From NCBI GenBank assembly GCA_037102815.1, contig BTPP01000009.1:372001-436000 (forward strand): DNA of 64,000 nucleotides, written 5' to 3'. The notes beneath the pieces are model-generated. The model was not told where the DNA came from and ran no database searches. It was given only the letters and a program-made list of their open reading frames with translations. A program made the position numbers and the translations under genes. Numbering within the stretch: position 1 is the first letter of the stretch; each line of letters starts with the position of its first letter. The stretch comes from Neurospora intermedia. Taxonomy: Eukaryota > Ascomycota > Sordariomycetes > Sordariales > Sordariaceae. This document shows positions 11,774 through 24,700 of this stretch, piece after piece.

Positions 11774-12491
11774 GATGCTGACTTTCGTGTGTATGTGAAA
11801 CTGAAACGAAAAAGGAAGCGGGACAATGGACGATATTAGACAAAGTAGGTAGGTGGTCGGCACTTGTACCCGTCTACCGGTCGTCGAATTTATCCCCACA
11901 CACAGCACGCAGATGCAGCACACGATGGAATTAGCCAGGATAACGTTCGGGGTAATAAATCACCGAATTGAGTGAATTTTTGCGGCAGCTGTCGCTATCG
12001 GATCTTACCCGAGTTAGACGCCATAAGCCGGGATTACCCCTGCTGCCCGACCGCGTCGGTTGAACCCCGGATTGGCGCTGATTGTGTTATATCACGCCAT
12101 TCAGACGGCCGATACATCATCACCAGTTGTTTCTTTTGGTTGGTGATTGAGGTTGGGAAGCACCTTTATTGTCCTTGGGGAAAAAGGACTGAGCTAGACC
12201 TAGAAAATAAATCTTCAGGAAAGTACCAGTCATGATTGAGTTGCTTCCAAAGGACAGAATGTTGGGTGAACTAGAAGGGGAAAAAAAGGTTTAGGAAGAA
12301 TACTTGGGAGATTGATACATCTCTATTTGACACAAGAGTTGGGAGACATGTAAAACCGATGAACTCGTCTACGCAATTATTCCCCAGTACCAGTAGTAAA
12401 CACCCAAAGAGAAGATTGCATCTTCCAGCCCCAACCCAATCCTCCCAACCTCTTTTAACACACCAAAGATCATCATCACCAAATCACAAAA
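11774..12491. other. Intergenic: monooxygenase promoter and MFS 3' end
   Basis: This 0.7-kb stretch contains the monooxygenase 5' region (minus strand) and the 3' end of the MFS gene. It includes a TAGGTAGG motif at about 11847. No TATA box is evident and no other gene is seen. Confidence 0.6.
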
Positions 12492-14412
12492 TCACGCCAA
12501 CCCAACCTCCACATTCTTCCCCTTCACACTCTTCCACTCCACCAAAAGCGCCCCAAACACACTCGCCACCGCCATCGCCACAAACACCATAAACACATCC
12601 GTCAGCGAATTATTATACGCCCTCGTCACCCCCGGCAACACACTCTTATCCACCGTCTTCTGCACGCTCGTCGCGCCCAACAGCAAGATATTCTCCGGAT
12701 CCCCAAACCCCGGCGCCAGCTCGCCCACATACTGCACCAGCTTATTCGTAAACACATTCTGCGCAATACTCACAAACAGCGCGCCGCCCAGCGTCTGCAC
12801 AAACACCATCAGCGCCGTACCGACCGAGACATCCTTCATCTCCAGCACGGTCTGCACCGCCATGAGACTTTGCTGGAGCCCCATGCCCAGTCCGGCGCCG
12901 ACGAGGATCTGGTACCCGATCCATTTACCCGAGCTGGTGTCGGGTTCAAAGGTGGTCAGCAGACCGTAGCCGATGCTGGACACGACCGAACAGAGAATCA
13001 TGAAGGGGGCGTAGTAGCCTAGATAGGAGACAAGTGCGCCGGCGACGACGGACAGGATTACCGTCGCGAGAAGCATGGGGAGGTTCATGATGCCTGATTT
13101 GACGGCTGTTGCGCCCTTGACGGCCTGAAACCAGATGGGCAGGTAGTAAACGGAGCCCATGAAGGCGGCGCCCAGGCAAAAGGTGAAGAGGGCGGATGCC
13201 CAGACGGAGCGCTGCTTGATGATGCGGGGAGGGACGGTGCCTTCGTCTTGCATCTTGAATTGGATGGCGACGAAGGCGGTGATCAGGACGGCGAAGAGTA
13301 CAAAGAGGAAAATGATGCGCCAGTTGTTCCATTTGTAGGTGGTGCCTCCCCATTGCAGCGCGAGAAGCAGGCAGATGATGGCAGGCATGAACACCGCAGT
13401 GCCAAAGGGGTCGAACTTCATTATGGTCTTGGCCCACGTCTCCTCCTGCGGTCTCTCGCGGTTCGGGTCGGGGAAGAAGAAGCCGATGACGGCCATGGTG
13501 ATGCCGCCGATGGGGAGGTTGATGTAGAAACACCAGCGCCAGGTGACTTGGTCGGTGAAGGCGCCGCCGAGGAGCGGGCCGGAGACGGAGGCGATGCCGT
13601 ACATGGAGCCGATGAAGCCGGTGTAGACGGGTCGCTTTTCGAGGGGCACGGCGTAGGCGAGAATGATCAGCGCGCCCGAGAAGATGCCGGCTGAACCGAT
13701 GCCGGCGATGGCGCGCCCGATAATGAGGGTCTTGGAGGTGTTGGCGACGCCGCAGATCAGGGAGCCGAGCTCGAAGATGAAGATGGCGATCAAAAAGACC
13801 CATTTGAGAGAGAAGAAGGTGTAAAAGCGTCCGAACAGAAGTTGGAGCGCCGCGGTGGTGAGGAGGTAGGCTATAATCTGTTAGTAACTGTCAATCAGGG
13901 AATGAGGGAAAAGAGGACTTACCACTTCCGTACCAACCCACATCCGGCAAACTGTGAAACTGATCGGTAATCTTGGGAATAGCCGTCGCAATAATGGAGT
14001 TATCTGCTTTCTGTAAGTTTCTCGCTTTACTTCCGAGCATCAGAAAACAAATGGAGAACTCACCAAGGGCCATCAAGAAAACACTCAAACACAACGCTAT
14101 CGTGATCAAGCCCAGCTTCAGGCCAGTCGGGTACTCAACTCCATCCTCCCGTATCGTACTGGCGTGACTCTTGTGCGTAGCATTAGACCTTTGCTGACTC
14201 AACGTATGTGGGTGTTTCTTTTCTGGATCTGTCGAGTCGATTGTCCGTCCGCCATCTGTGTCGGAGAGAACATCGTTGTTGTTGTTGGTGTTGTTGTAGC
14301 CACGCGCATCTTCACTTTTTGCTATTGTTGGCGCTCTTGATTCGGTGTCGCCAAGGGCTGGAGGGATTGCGAGGTTGCCGCCTTTGGCACCGTCCTTTTT
14401 TGTCCCGGCCAT
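12492..14412 (-). CDS. MFS multidrug/toxin exporter (14-TM type)
   Basis: There are three exons on the minus strand: 14412-14064, 14006-13923 and 13870-12492, giving 603 residues. The introns are 57 bp and 52 bp. An N-terminal cytosolic segment of about 100 residues (Asn/Ser/Thr-rich) precedes the membrane domain. The spliced join reads [20 protein letters not shown], then DVGWYGSAYLL, the hallmark opening of fungal DHA2-type (14-TM) drug:H+ antiporters. Further on are SGPLLGGAF (motif C of exporters) and [14 protein letters not shown]. Length, topology and motifs match exporters such as those for HC-toxin, aflatoxin-cluster products or azoles, and the location should be the plasma or vacuolar membrane. 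The acceptor of intron 1 must be at 14007. An alternative AG seven bases earlier puts a stop in frame. It is adjacent to and co-oriented with the monooxygenase. The substrate is unknown. Confidence 0.93.
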
Positions 14413-16889
14413 GTTGGCTGGCCAAGGTGTCTTCTGTCGTTGCTTGCTTCCAGGAAGACAAGAAGGGTAAGCGGAGTTTGTCTGGACCGGGAGGGTTAGT
14501 GAACCGAGGAGGTTTTATGAGACGAGGAAAAAGTTGACCCAAACAGAGAGAAACAGAAGGACAGAAAAACAACTGAAGTGAAGCCCAGGACAAAGGATAG
14601 TGATATACACGTCAAACACATCAAGCCACCAAGCCCCCCTCCATTACCATTGGGTACTTCCCGGGCTGAGACCCGTCAATGTGCTGTACTTCGGAGATAT
14701 CTCACCAGACAAGCGGGTATTTGAGCGAAGTGTCAATTGAAGTACCCTGCTGTCAACCTGTCAGAATAGAATTAGGGAGGGAGCGCCTCGTCGAGTCATG
14801 GCATGGAAGCCTGAAAAGGAAATTGGGGGAACGTAGTACTCCAAATAGGTAAGGTATCCAGCCCAACTTGACGAGCGACACTACTGCGAGTAGGGACGGT
14901 TTCGTCGTATCATGCCACGCGGCGTGTGGTGACTTGGGTACAAAATATGCACGATTGCTTGTTACCGGCGTTTTGGTCGTTTGCGGTGCGCTTGGAACGT
15001 GAATTTAGTCGGTATTTCCCACTTGATTGTGTTCTGGGGGTGTTATTACCTGCGTCTACATTAGTGTTTGTGTTTGCCAGGCCACCACGGGTGCAGCCAT
15101 TGGATCATTTCAGTCATGTATCGTAAGGGAACGTATAAATCATTTTGCCGCGCCACCACGCCCATCGCTGTAACAATTATACCGTCCCCGAGAAGTGAGA
15201 GCTGTCAGCGGTCTGTCACTGGGTCGCTCGCATTGTTCTGCTTACCCTGGCGAGCCTGGCTGTCCTGTCCCACCCAACCGTCAGTCCTCTCGGGTCGCCC
15301 AAACACCCCGACCCGGCCCGGATTGGGATTTGGCGCGCCCTCCCGTCGACTCATCGCATCATGTTGAATCATATTCCGTCAAAATAAGTAAGCTCCAAAT
15401 AAATCATGGGCATGACATCTCCAGGTTTCTGTTTCGTTCTAGCCCATCCCATTATTGACCAATCATACCCCTCGAAATGCGCACTTCCAAAAAACCAATG
15501 CAATTGCTGACAGCGGCCGATGGCCCGCATCCACCGCGATTCCAGACTCGATGTCTCCCGACACCGTGGATCAGTGTTGAACGAGGTTGGTACCACTCAT
15601 AACTACCTAACCTTGATTTCGAGCCTCATCGGTGTTCACATGCCTGCCTGAATTCTGTGTACCCTTTCACCATCACTCCAGGGCGAGGTGGTCGCGTCGC
15701 GTATAAGACCTGAACTACATTGCTAAGGCCAGGCTACGCTCTTCCAACCGATCCTTGTCCATCCCAATTCCATTGTCAAAGGATGACTGACTGACTGACT
15801 GACGAAGGTATAGTACGTACTTTCCATACCTTCCATCCGTACTTCATGTAACCCGTCCCGCCCGTCGCTAACACCGAGCCCTCTAGGCCCTTGGGGGCCA
15901 GGCTCAGCCAGGATCAGCCAAGGCGGGGGTGAGGCCGGGATCATAGCCGTAGTGTAGTGGCCGCTAACACCGAACCGAACGAACGCTGATCTATTGGGAG
16001 GTGGTTGTGTGTAAATCCCGAATGAAGTTTGAGGTAATCTTGACTGGACCTCAAGAATCACTGTAGAAGTACATAGCTCTGAGTCCTTCCGCTCCATTTC
16101 GCAATCCATCACGCTGGTTCAATCATTGGCCTCCATCTCGATACATAGGTTAATGTTAGTGTTACGAGTGAGTGCAACTAACAGCCATCGCGGAGATAAC
16201 AGGGGGTCCGTTGTTAGCTCCATTATCTCCACCCGCTAAGGTTTAGTTCTTCATCCATCTCTTTCTTGGCAAGCTTTAATCCAACCACTCTCCATGTTCC
16301 TCTCGCTCCCGTCCTCTCGACCTTCAAGCTGATTTCGAATTGTGTGGCCTTTTCTTCCATCCAGTACCATAGCACCCAAGAACGCCTGATGTGAAGTTGG
16401 CTGACATTCTGAAAGATACGTTAGTGTACTGCAAAGCCCTATGCACATATCACATGGAGCAGAAGTAAAGGCCATGCGACAATGTGTGACAGACCTCGCT
16501 CACTAGGAGACACTGACTGGCAGCAAAGAAACAACGATTGAGAGAACTGTATTTTCTTGACCATTCTCCCCACCACTCTCCCCATATGATGCTGGACACC
16601 GAGAGGACCAGAATACTTGTGTAACTTAAACCTGTCATTACAAGTAGAACAAAGGAAGCATGCGCACTCTCCAAGCTTTCTGAGAAACAACACAACCATG
16701 ACTCCAATCGTAACCCGATGTTACAATGCTAGTGATGAGTTTGATATGTGAAAGAGAAGATAAAAAAATAGAGACGAGAAAACTAACAAACTTCTCCACG
16801 ATCAGTATGATAACTCCAACAATCACCGCATTGATCGAACTAAGGCTACTACTTCTCTTGAACCAAGTGGTTGGAGGTTTTCTAAAACT
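14413..16889. other. Intergenic, no gene seen
   Basis: The left part is the MFS promoter (minus strand). A GACT tetranucleotide repeat lies at about 15785-15804. Several open frames occur but none looks like protein or continues across splice sites. The right end lies next to the 3' end of the 643-residue protein. Confidence 0.55.
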
Positions 16890-18946
16890 TCAAAGTTCAA
16901 GCATGTTTTGCTCCAACCCATATTCCTTAGCATAGTCCCTAAGTCTCATTTGAGGGCTCGCTCGGCGTGGCTCGTCCTCTTCATCAATAGCTTTGGTAGA
17001 AGCCGGCGTAAAGTTTCGAGTCCTCTTGACATTTCCGTTTCCATTTCCCACAGCAGTACCACTTTCATTACCATTTCCATGGCCCTGTACGCCTCCAAGG
17101 CCAGCGTTGAGCGAGCTCTCGGTTCGAACGCCAAAGGGGGTCGGACCAGAAGGAGGTTTGGAAGTGGGATTCGTGGAGTGGTTGGAAGTCTGATTTGAAG
17201 TCGTGTTGGATGAGAAGTTGGAAGAAAGGTTGGAAGGAAGGCTAGGAGGAAAACCGGGAGGGTTGGGACACGAAGCATGACTGCCATATAGGTTGGAATT
17301 GGACACAAACTCAGTCTGTCTCGGGCTGTCCTGATGGCTGCCTGCGACCGAGAGCATGCTTTGCAAGCTTGGGGAGTTGCTCGAGCTTCCGGCGCCATCC
17401 ATGGAGGAGACCATCTGGGACAAGTTGGATGCGATGGGACACTGGGAGAAAATCGGCTGTGAGAAATTGCGTATGTCGCTATGGTCTGCAGTGGGGGTTG
17501 AGTGAGCTGATGAAAGGTTGGAACCAGAGATCGTGAGAAAACGGTTCTCCTTACGTGACTTGACATCCGAAGACGGTAGGGGTATCTGATGAGGCTGAAG
17601 TGGAAGCGGCATCGGCTGGTTCAAGAGAGTATTGGTGAAGCAGGAGGCCATGTCAGATGGGATGGACGGCAGATGGGTAGACATGGAAGGAAAATGGACT
17701 CCTGTAGTCATGTCTTCAGCAGGAGGAGGGACTGTTGTCGAGGCATTCGTTGGCACCTTCATGTTCGTAGGATGCTCGTCATCCATGCTGTTTCCGGAAA
17801 CATGCATAGCCTCGGGCTGGTCGCGGTTGGGACCCCCACCGTAGTCGGGCATGGTTTCATCGCTACTCTGCTGCTGAATCCCCTGTCGCATACCAGATTG
17901 CCAGGAATTGTGGCCCATTGAGCTCATCCAGTCCATGTAGGAGGGCTCGGTGAATGGATCGGAATATGGAAACGACGAGCCAGACCCAGTGTTGGCGCCT
18001 CGGGGTGCGTATGGCATCTGGAGAGTTTGTGTACCCCCGTAGCTAGTGGGAGGCAGGTGAGGCTGAAATACGCCATGGGTCACAATAGGCGTTGGGAAAC
18101 CTGAACTTTGACTGCTTTCCTTTGGTCGGTGGGGTGAGTGTGCGTGAGAGTTGATGCCATCGTCGGGGTGGTATGTTGGAACGGGAACGTTCGGGATGTA
18201 GGTCGGAGTGCGCCACATGGATGGGTTGGGCCAGGCAATGGAGTTGTTTTCAAGCAGTTCTAAACACGAAGATTGTGACGTCAGTTGTTGGCGACGGGTG
18301 AGAGAAGCGCGGCAAAGTATTACCTAGGGGAGCATGCTGGAAGGAAAAGGCGACAACATTCTTGACCCGCTCGAAGGGCACCGTTCGGGAGTCGCGTGGA
18401 AAGCCTTCGCTGATAAGAACTTTAATGCGGCCAAGGTCGTCGCCAGGACTCCAGTGGCTCTCGTAAAGAAGCTCACGGCGAAAGATAGGAAACTTTAGGC
18501 GTTCGCGTTCGCCCGTCTTTGTGTACTCTTGATGCCCGTCAGCTCGTCATGGCACTTGATAATGCTACAGAGTATTTGGAAGACATACCAAAGGTGTCTG
18601 CAATCAGATGGGGTCCGTTGACTTTTCGATCAAAGGCAGTGGAAGCAACCAAGCGGCCATCGATGAAAATGCGCGCCTCAAACTTGACAAACTCGGTGTG
18701 CCTGCTGTATGTCTTTGTGAACAGGCTGATATCGGGGGCTTTCCAGGCGTGCATCGAGATCTGAAAAGGACTGCCGGCTGGAAGACTCGGGATGAAGCAG
18801 GTCATGACGGGCAAGCCAGCCTGTCCGTGCATGTGAGCGAGCTCCTGGTCTGGGACTACATGACACTGGACCTTGAACTCCTTGATTGGAATTTTGCCGT
18901 CCCTGCCTGTAGGGAACAGGATGACGTCCCAGTCGTCGTAACGCAT
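16890..18946 (-). CDS. Conserved ascomycete protein, disordered tail
   Basis: There are three exons on the minus strand: 18946-18589, about 18527-18324 and 18259-16890, giving about 643 residues. The N-terminal 210 residues look like one compact domain. It opens with MRYDDWDVILFPTGRDGKIP and later has TCFIPSLPAGSPFQIS, FEARIFIDGRLVA and NVVAFSFQHAPLELLENN, alternating short strands as in a beta-rich fold. I have the impression that this opening recurs in many ascomycete proteins of unknown function, but I cannot name the family. The remaining 430 residues are rich in Ser, Pro, Asn and Gln, with SNxTSN-like repeats near the end, and look disordered. The acceptor of intron 1 is uncertain. A branch-like CTGAC supports the acceptor ending at 18528. 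An earlier in-frame AG at 18543 would add five residues. Such a layout would suit a regulatory or scaffold protein, which is inference only. Confidence 0.85.
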
Positions 18947-20148
18947 TGTATCGTATGCCGTCGCAGCCTAGCGGTGGTGAAGTAGAGAGGAGAAATTCGA
19001 AAGTAAAATCGATTAGTGTATCGATGTTGCTCGGGTCACTGGCAAGATATAATGCAACAACAAGTGAGCAAGCAGAGAAGCCAAAAGAAGACACTACACA
19101 ACAAACAAAAAGTGACGATGGTTGGCGACGAAGTTGGAGCCGAGGATTGCCGTGTAGACAGAGTGGATGATGATGAAAGTTCTCCTCTTCCCCTCCTCCT
19201 GCTTCAAGTTGTATTGACCGCTCAAGCAACTACCCGCATATCACCAGGCCGAAAGGCCCACAACAATCTCGGGAGCGATAGTTGGAACCTGGGCAGTTTG
19301 GGGTAGTTTTGCGGTTGCTCTTTCCGCGTTTGTGGAAATAACGTCAGACTACCTCTAGTAGATCTTGACTCTCGGGAGAATGAAAATGTACAAATGGCCG
19401 GCATCGAAATTTCCATGGACATGACGGGGCGTTTTGGGGAAGAGTATCTCGTAATTCATGCGTTATTGCCATGATCCAGATTCGTCCTTGACATTTGGCC
19501 ATAATGATGGTGAAATCTTCTTGTTCGGTTGATTCTCGTTGGGAGGGCATTGCTTTGGTTACTAGAGGTTGAGCACGATAAGCAAGGAGCTATCGTGAGC
19601 GGGAGTTGCCATTGATGCCTACAAGTACTGAGTGAGGGTTCGGTCCCGAGTCAGTGATCCACTTGCGACTTGCACCCGACCCGACAGCAAATGTGGAGTC
19701 ATTACCCCAGATGAACTTGCACGAGTCATGATAATGCAGAGAAAATCCCTTTGGAAGCAGCAACATCCTTCTGAAGATCGGAGTTCTCTGCTCGAGAATG
19801 TTCCTGCTGGTGCTTTATGGTCAGTTCTCGATGAAAATGGAAGGGCTGGGTTAGTCTAAAATTCCATCAAAATGACAGGTTTTCTGGCCTCGAAGGCAGG
19901 CAGAACTCGAACATCCTGAACTGAGTGCGTACCCTCCAGCATAACGAAGACGATTTGAAAAAAGACGGAACAATAGGCATTGGCGGGAGCTGGACCCGAT
20001 GCACTCTCTGGGATGATTAATGACTGCTTCCCATGACTCAACTCTTATAACTTCCCCGGGTACCGTTCACCCCGGATGGAAGTAGGAGCAGCTACCTCTA
20101 TGTACACGGCGCATGCTCTGTTCTGTACTTGTTCCTTTATGTCTGTAA
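18947..20148. other. Intergenic, promoter of the 643-residue gene
   Basis: The promoter and leader of the minus-strand gene at 16890-18946 occupy the left part. Two TAGAGGTA octamers lie at 19350 and 20093 (both minus orientation). A GCN4-type TGACTCA site lies at about 20035. No gene is seen. Confidence 0.55.
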
Positions 20149-20955
20149 TCAAGGGTTAGGATCACCCGCCTGTCTCGCCTGTCAGGTCGAAAGTCAATAG
20201 TCAGCACTGTCAGGCCCGGTTCCATGTCTGATCCACATTATGGAGAGGACCTCGAAGCCGTCTCCATCTTTCGGCCTGGGGAAGCTCCACTTACCCTAAC
20301 AGCTCCCGAACCGCCCAGTTCCTGCAACAAACCGTCCTCAAACTCACGAGGATACGAGACCTTGTCGGGATACGTGAGCTTGACGCCGTAGCAGAGACCG
20401 AGGAAGGCAACGATGAAGGCGCCAATCTGGGCAAGACCCTTGCCGGGAGAGACCCAAGTGTATTCGTATGGCGAAAACATGCCCAGGAGATCGTGGTCTT
20501 CGTGCACGGGCTCGCCAAAGTTGCGACGCTCCTGAGGGTCCCACCACTTGGCGTAGGGATCGCGAAACTGGCGCTTGATGCGCGGGGGGTTGATGTAGCC
20601 GCCGTTCTGCGCACAACCAGTCCGTCAGCTACCATGTGCTTCCTCGCTCTCGTCTGACAGCCTCCTTATTCCACTGCCTGCCGATTGTCATACCATTTCG
20701 GGGTCCTCAGCATCGGTGAGTTGAGGATAATCGGAGTCGGGGTACTTTTCTTCCATGAGGCCGCCCCGGCCGGTAAGCTGGTCGGGCAAAAAGGTACGGC
20801 GTTGTTGGACAATGGGGGATCGGTTTGCGGCGAGCGCAACGAGACGGGCGGGCGATGCCCGTACAATTCGGCGGGACAGCATCTGGGTAGGTTTAGTCGT
20901 CAGTCAGTGTTGTTTCGAATTGGGTGCTGTCAGTAGGCGCATGGGTACTCACCAT
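20149..20955 (-). CDS. NDUFB8: Complex I subunit NDUFB8
   Basis: Four exons are inferred on the minus strand: 20955-20953 (only the ATG), 20882-20694, 20606-20295 and 20178-20149, giving about 177 residues. The introns are 70, 87 and 116 bp. The N-terminus (LSRRIVRASPARL) is a typical mitochondrial presequence. The body carries DPYAKWWDPQERRNFGEPVHED and SPYEYTW, the signature of NDUFB8, an accessory subunit of the membrane arm of NADH:ubiquinone oxidoreductase in the inner mitochondrial membrane. One transmembrane helix follows (about AFIVAFLGLCYGVKL). Exon 2 also begins with ATG, so translation could start at 20882 if the first intron is purely 5' UTR. The last exon (ARQAGDPNP) is inferred from a strong GTAAGT donor at 20294 and a CTGACAG acceptor. 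Reading through the donor instead would give a different tail of about 17 residues. Confidence 0.88.
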
Positions 20956-21785
20956 GGCTTATGAGGGCCGCAATGCAGTCGTGATGCCGAGTTCGAATTG
21001 ATTCAGTTTGCGATTTGGGATCTTGACGTTGACGACAGACCAGAACACCCACTCACTGCAGGCGCAACTCGTCGGCCGGCCTGGTCAGTCCAAGATGGTC
21101 TGTGCACAGATCTTGTAGAGCTGCTGATTGGCTTGGTCACAAGGATGGGCCAACCTAAGAAGAGGAAGGAGAAGATGACCCGAGGAATGGCTGGCCGCCC
21201 CGCATCTATCAGAAGTCTCTAAGTTGGCTGCTGCTTGAGTTGAGTTGCACTAACAATTTCACAATGTCTCGCCCAGCCCAGTGCCCGAGCTTGCTCCCCT
21301 TCCCGTCTGTCGTTCAGCATCACAGCTGCCCACTGAGGGGACTGAGCCACTCTCAAACGCGTTATGCACAGACCTCTAAATGGCTCCTGCACCATGTGGA
21401 TGGAAACACGGCGGCAGCATCACTCATTCGCCATCCACTCAGCCAGCTCCTCAGAGGCGGGCCACTCATTCATCCACTCACTGTGACCTGACTGACCATC
21501 AGGCTGGCCGGCTGTGGTGGTGTCCCGCCCAGTGCCGGTGCCGTTGATGCATTTTTTTCGTCGGTTGGCAACTTTTTGCGATTTGCGGGAAACAGCTCTT
21601 TTCTCGACATTTCCCCGCTGCAGCCAACCCTTCCCGTAGCCTGATCACGGCCAAACCCGGGCATGAGATAGTTCCAAGTCGTGCGGTTTCTCTGACGTTG
21701 TTTTGGTCCCATCAAATGCCCGCTTCGTCGAGATATCCGCCCCCATATCCCAAAGATAGGCGTGGCTGCTGTGACAGTGACCAGC
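20956..21785. promoter_or_regulatory. Divergent promoter region NDUFB8 / swr1
   Basis: This 830-bp region is shared by two housekeeping genes transcribed in opposite directions. No clear TATA box is seen. It holds many CACTCA and CATCCACTCA repeats (about 21360-21480), and CTGACTGACC occurs near 21490. The region fits a TATA-less bidirectional promoter. That reading rests on gene order, not on a recognised factor site. Confidence 0.5.
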
Positions 21786-24700
21786 ATGACTACTATGATG
21801 ACCGACTCTGGCACCGCGTCTGATTCTGGTGCGGGACTTGTTGATTCAACACGAAACGACGACACCACCACCACCACCACCACCACCACGTCCGCCACTA
21901 CCACCACTCCCGGTGACAACGACGCCGACGATAACAACAACACCAACGGTACTACTACTGGTCATCACGACAACAACGAGACAGACAACAACAAAAGTTA
22001 CAGCAGCAATCATGTCCCCGCCATCGATGATACCTCGACGACCAACGCCAACGCCAACGCCAACGATAACGATGCTGGCTTCCTCGACCGCGACCAGTCG
22101 CCCTTGTCCTCCATCTCGTCCCCGCTAAGCGAACCCGACAACTTTGAGTTTGATACCGAACCGATTCCATCCATCCTATCACCAAAGTCTACGACAAGTG
22201 ACAATCATGCCCGCGACGGAGAGACGCCCGAGCTCGACGAAGATGGACAACCACCGGCCAAGCGGCGTCGAGTGCGCGAGACAACACCTCACAATCACTC
22301 GCGCAAACCGAAACCAGAGTCGCCACCATGGAAGAAGTTCGAGGCCGAGGGTCCAACTACCATCATCACCGAAGACGGTCGTCGCAAGTCTGGCCGCGTC
22401 AATCCCGTCCTGCTCGGCATGAAACCCAGCGACAAAAAGGTTACGCGGAAAGCTATCCAAACAAGTCCTGTCAGCAATAAGAGCAGCGCCAGTACGTCTA
22501 GGAAGCCAGCGCCAGCAAGCAGCAGCAGCAGCAGCAAACATGCCCCCGCAAAGATGCCGCCCCCGCCGCCGCCGAAAGCTCCCGCGCGCAAGTTTGCCAC
22601 GACTCATGATACCAGACCCTCCGCGTCCCGATCCCGTCGACGATCTCCATCTCCCCGACGTCCTGCTACACCACCGAAACCTGCCGCGGTCGGTACGCGT
22701 CGTTCAACGCGCCAAGCCCTAGCCCATTCTCGAGCATCCTACGATGATGGCCAGCTCTCTCCCGGTGCTTCGCGCGCTACTCCCCGTATCAAGCTCAAAG
22801 TTCGACCCCCGTTGACCGTAATACCCCTTGTTCATCCAAACCAAGCCAATGTTCGTCCAAAGCTTGGGCCGACCTTCGAGGAATACTTTGCGCGCGCTCA
22901 AGAAATACCGGTGGAGGAGGGTGGGCAACACATTCCCGATGAAGAGCCCAAATACACAGACGAGATGGCCCTCCAAGACGCCAAGGTCATTCTACGGGTT
23001 GAAAAAGAGGTTGAGCCAGGGGGCTTACTCGCCCCTGACAGGTGTTCGGCTTTCGAGCCCGAAGCCGAGGAGGAACCGCCTCGACAGTGGGCTCATCTCG
23101 ACCACCTCACAAAGGCCATGACCAACTTTCGCAAGTTGATGTATAGAGAGCAGCAGTTGCATATGCAGGCAGCCAAGCGCATCGCCATTGCATGCGAAGC
23201 CGAGTGGAGACGCCGAAACCCACAGCCCAAAACTGCCGAAGAAATCGAGCTGGAGGAGATGGAAGCGTCCAAGGCCAAATGGCGCCAGGTTATCAGGGCC
23301 TTTGCTGGGACATGGGAGAATGTCAGAGTCGAGGTCAACAGGCGCCGCTTGGTGGAATGGGAGGCGGAGGAACAGCGTCGTGTCAAGGCCGCGCTGAATC
23401 AAGCAGTCAATCTTTCGGAACAAAAGCTACAGCAACGACAAGCGCAAGTGGACGGGGACGAAATTACCGACGAGGAAGAGGACGAGGACGACGAGGACCT
23501 GGAAAGTGGCATGCCGTCAGTAATGGGCGACGAGGAGGAAAGTGACGAGCACTCCGACCAAGGATCCGTTGGGATGTCCGACGAAAATGACGAAGATGAA
23601 GACGAGGATAACATGTCCTCCTCCTCTGAGGATGACGATAAGAAATCGACCGCCTCGGACGAGGGCCTGACTCAGGAAGAATTACGTGCAAAATACGCCA
23701 ACCTACCCACCTTGGACACGACCGATGAAACTAAAGAAACAACAAAAGACGTGGAAATGGCTGATGCTCCCACTGCTATGGATGGTAGCGTTGCGAATGA
23801 TGACGATACAAGCGATGAGTCTGTAGACATGGACGACGACCTTGGATCTAGCGAGGAGTCAGACGACGACGAGGACGAAGACGAAGACGATGAGGAAGAG
23901 GAAGAGTCCGATGATGAACCTGCTGGCTTGCTAGGGCTATTCTTTGGAAAGTCAGAGTTGAAGAAGTTGAAGGAGGAGGCTGTAACCGAGGAGCCGTCGG
24001 TTGAATCCGCTGGGGATGTGGAGATGACTGATGCTCCAGCGGCCCTACGTCCTGAGCCGCAAGTTAATGGCCATGCGCATGAGACTTCGATAACTAATGG
24101 TTCCTACACTAATGAGCAGCTGGCATCATCTCAAACCGAGGGTGCAGACGATGAAGTGTCGTTACTGGTTATACCCAATGACGAAAAAGCAGCGGAAAAT
24201 ACTCAAACCGCAACAGAGCCGGGCAGCGGAGTGGTAGAAAAGGACTTCCTCTCCAATGGTAGTTCCTTGAAGCATCCTAATGAGATTGTACAGTCCGAGA
24301 ACCAGACACTTCCGGCCAAGGAGTCGGTTGAAGCTGGGGGCGACCTGCCAATGGTTGATGCCCCACCCACAGCCAATGTACAAAGGGAAACAGATGCGGC
24401 GCCGTCGTTGGAGGCACCACCCAACACCCGACATGATAGTCAGGAAACGGTGGCGACTACTGACATGCAGAGCCAGTCACAAACACAGTCACCAAAAACA
24501 ACTGACACCAAGCCCACCGACGTTGATACTCCCCACTCAGAGCTGGCCGTCAGCGTGCAGAAGCCCGATAGCAGACAATCCTCACCTCAGCCAACAACAC
24601 CAACAGTCAAGACCGAAATCCCGTTTCTCCTACGTGGAACACTGCGTGAGTATCAACATCATGGTTTGGACTGGCTTGCTGGGCTGTATGCCAACAACAC

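Noticed and set aside
21762-21785. Upstream extension of the SWR1 frame
   Set aside because: The extension begins with GTG. The first ATG at 21786 is the natural start.
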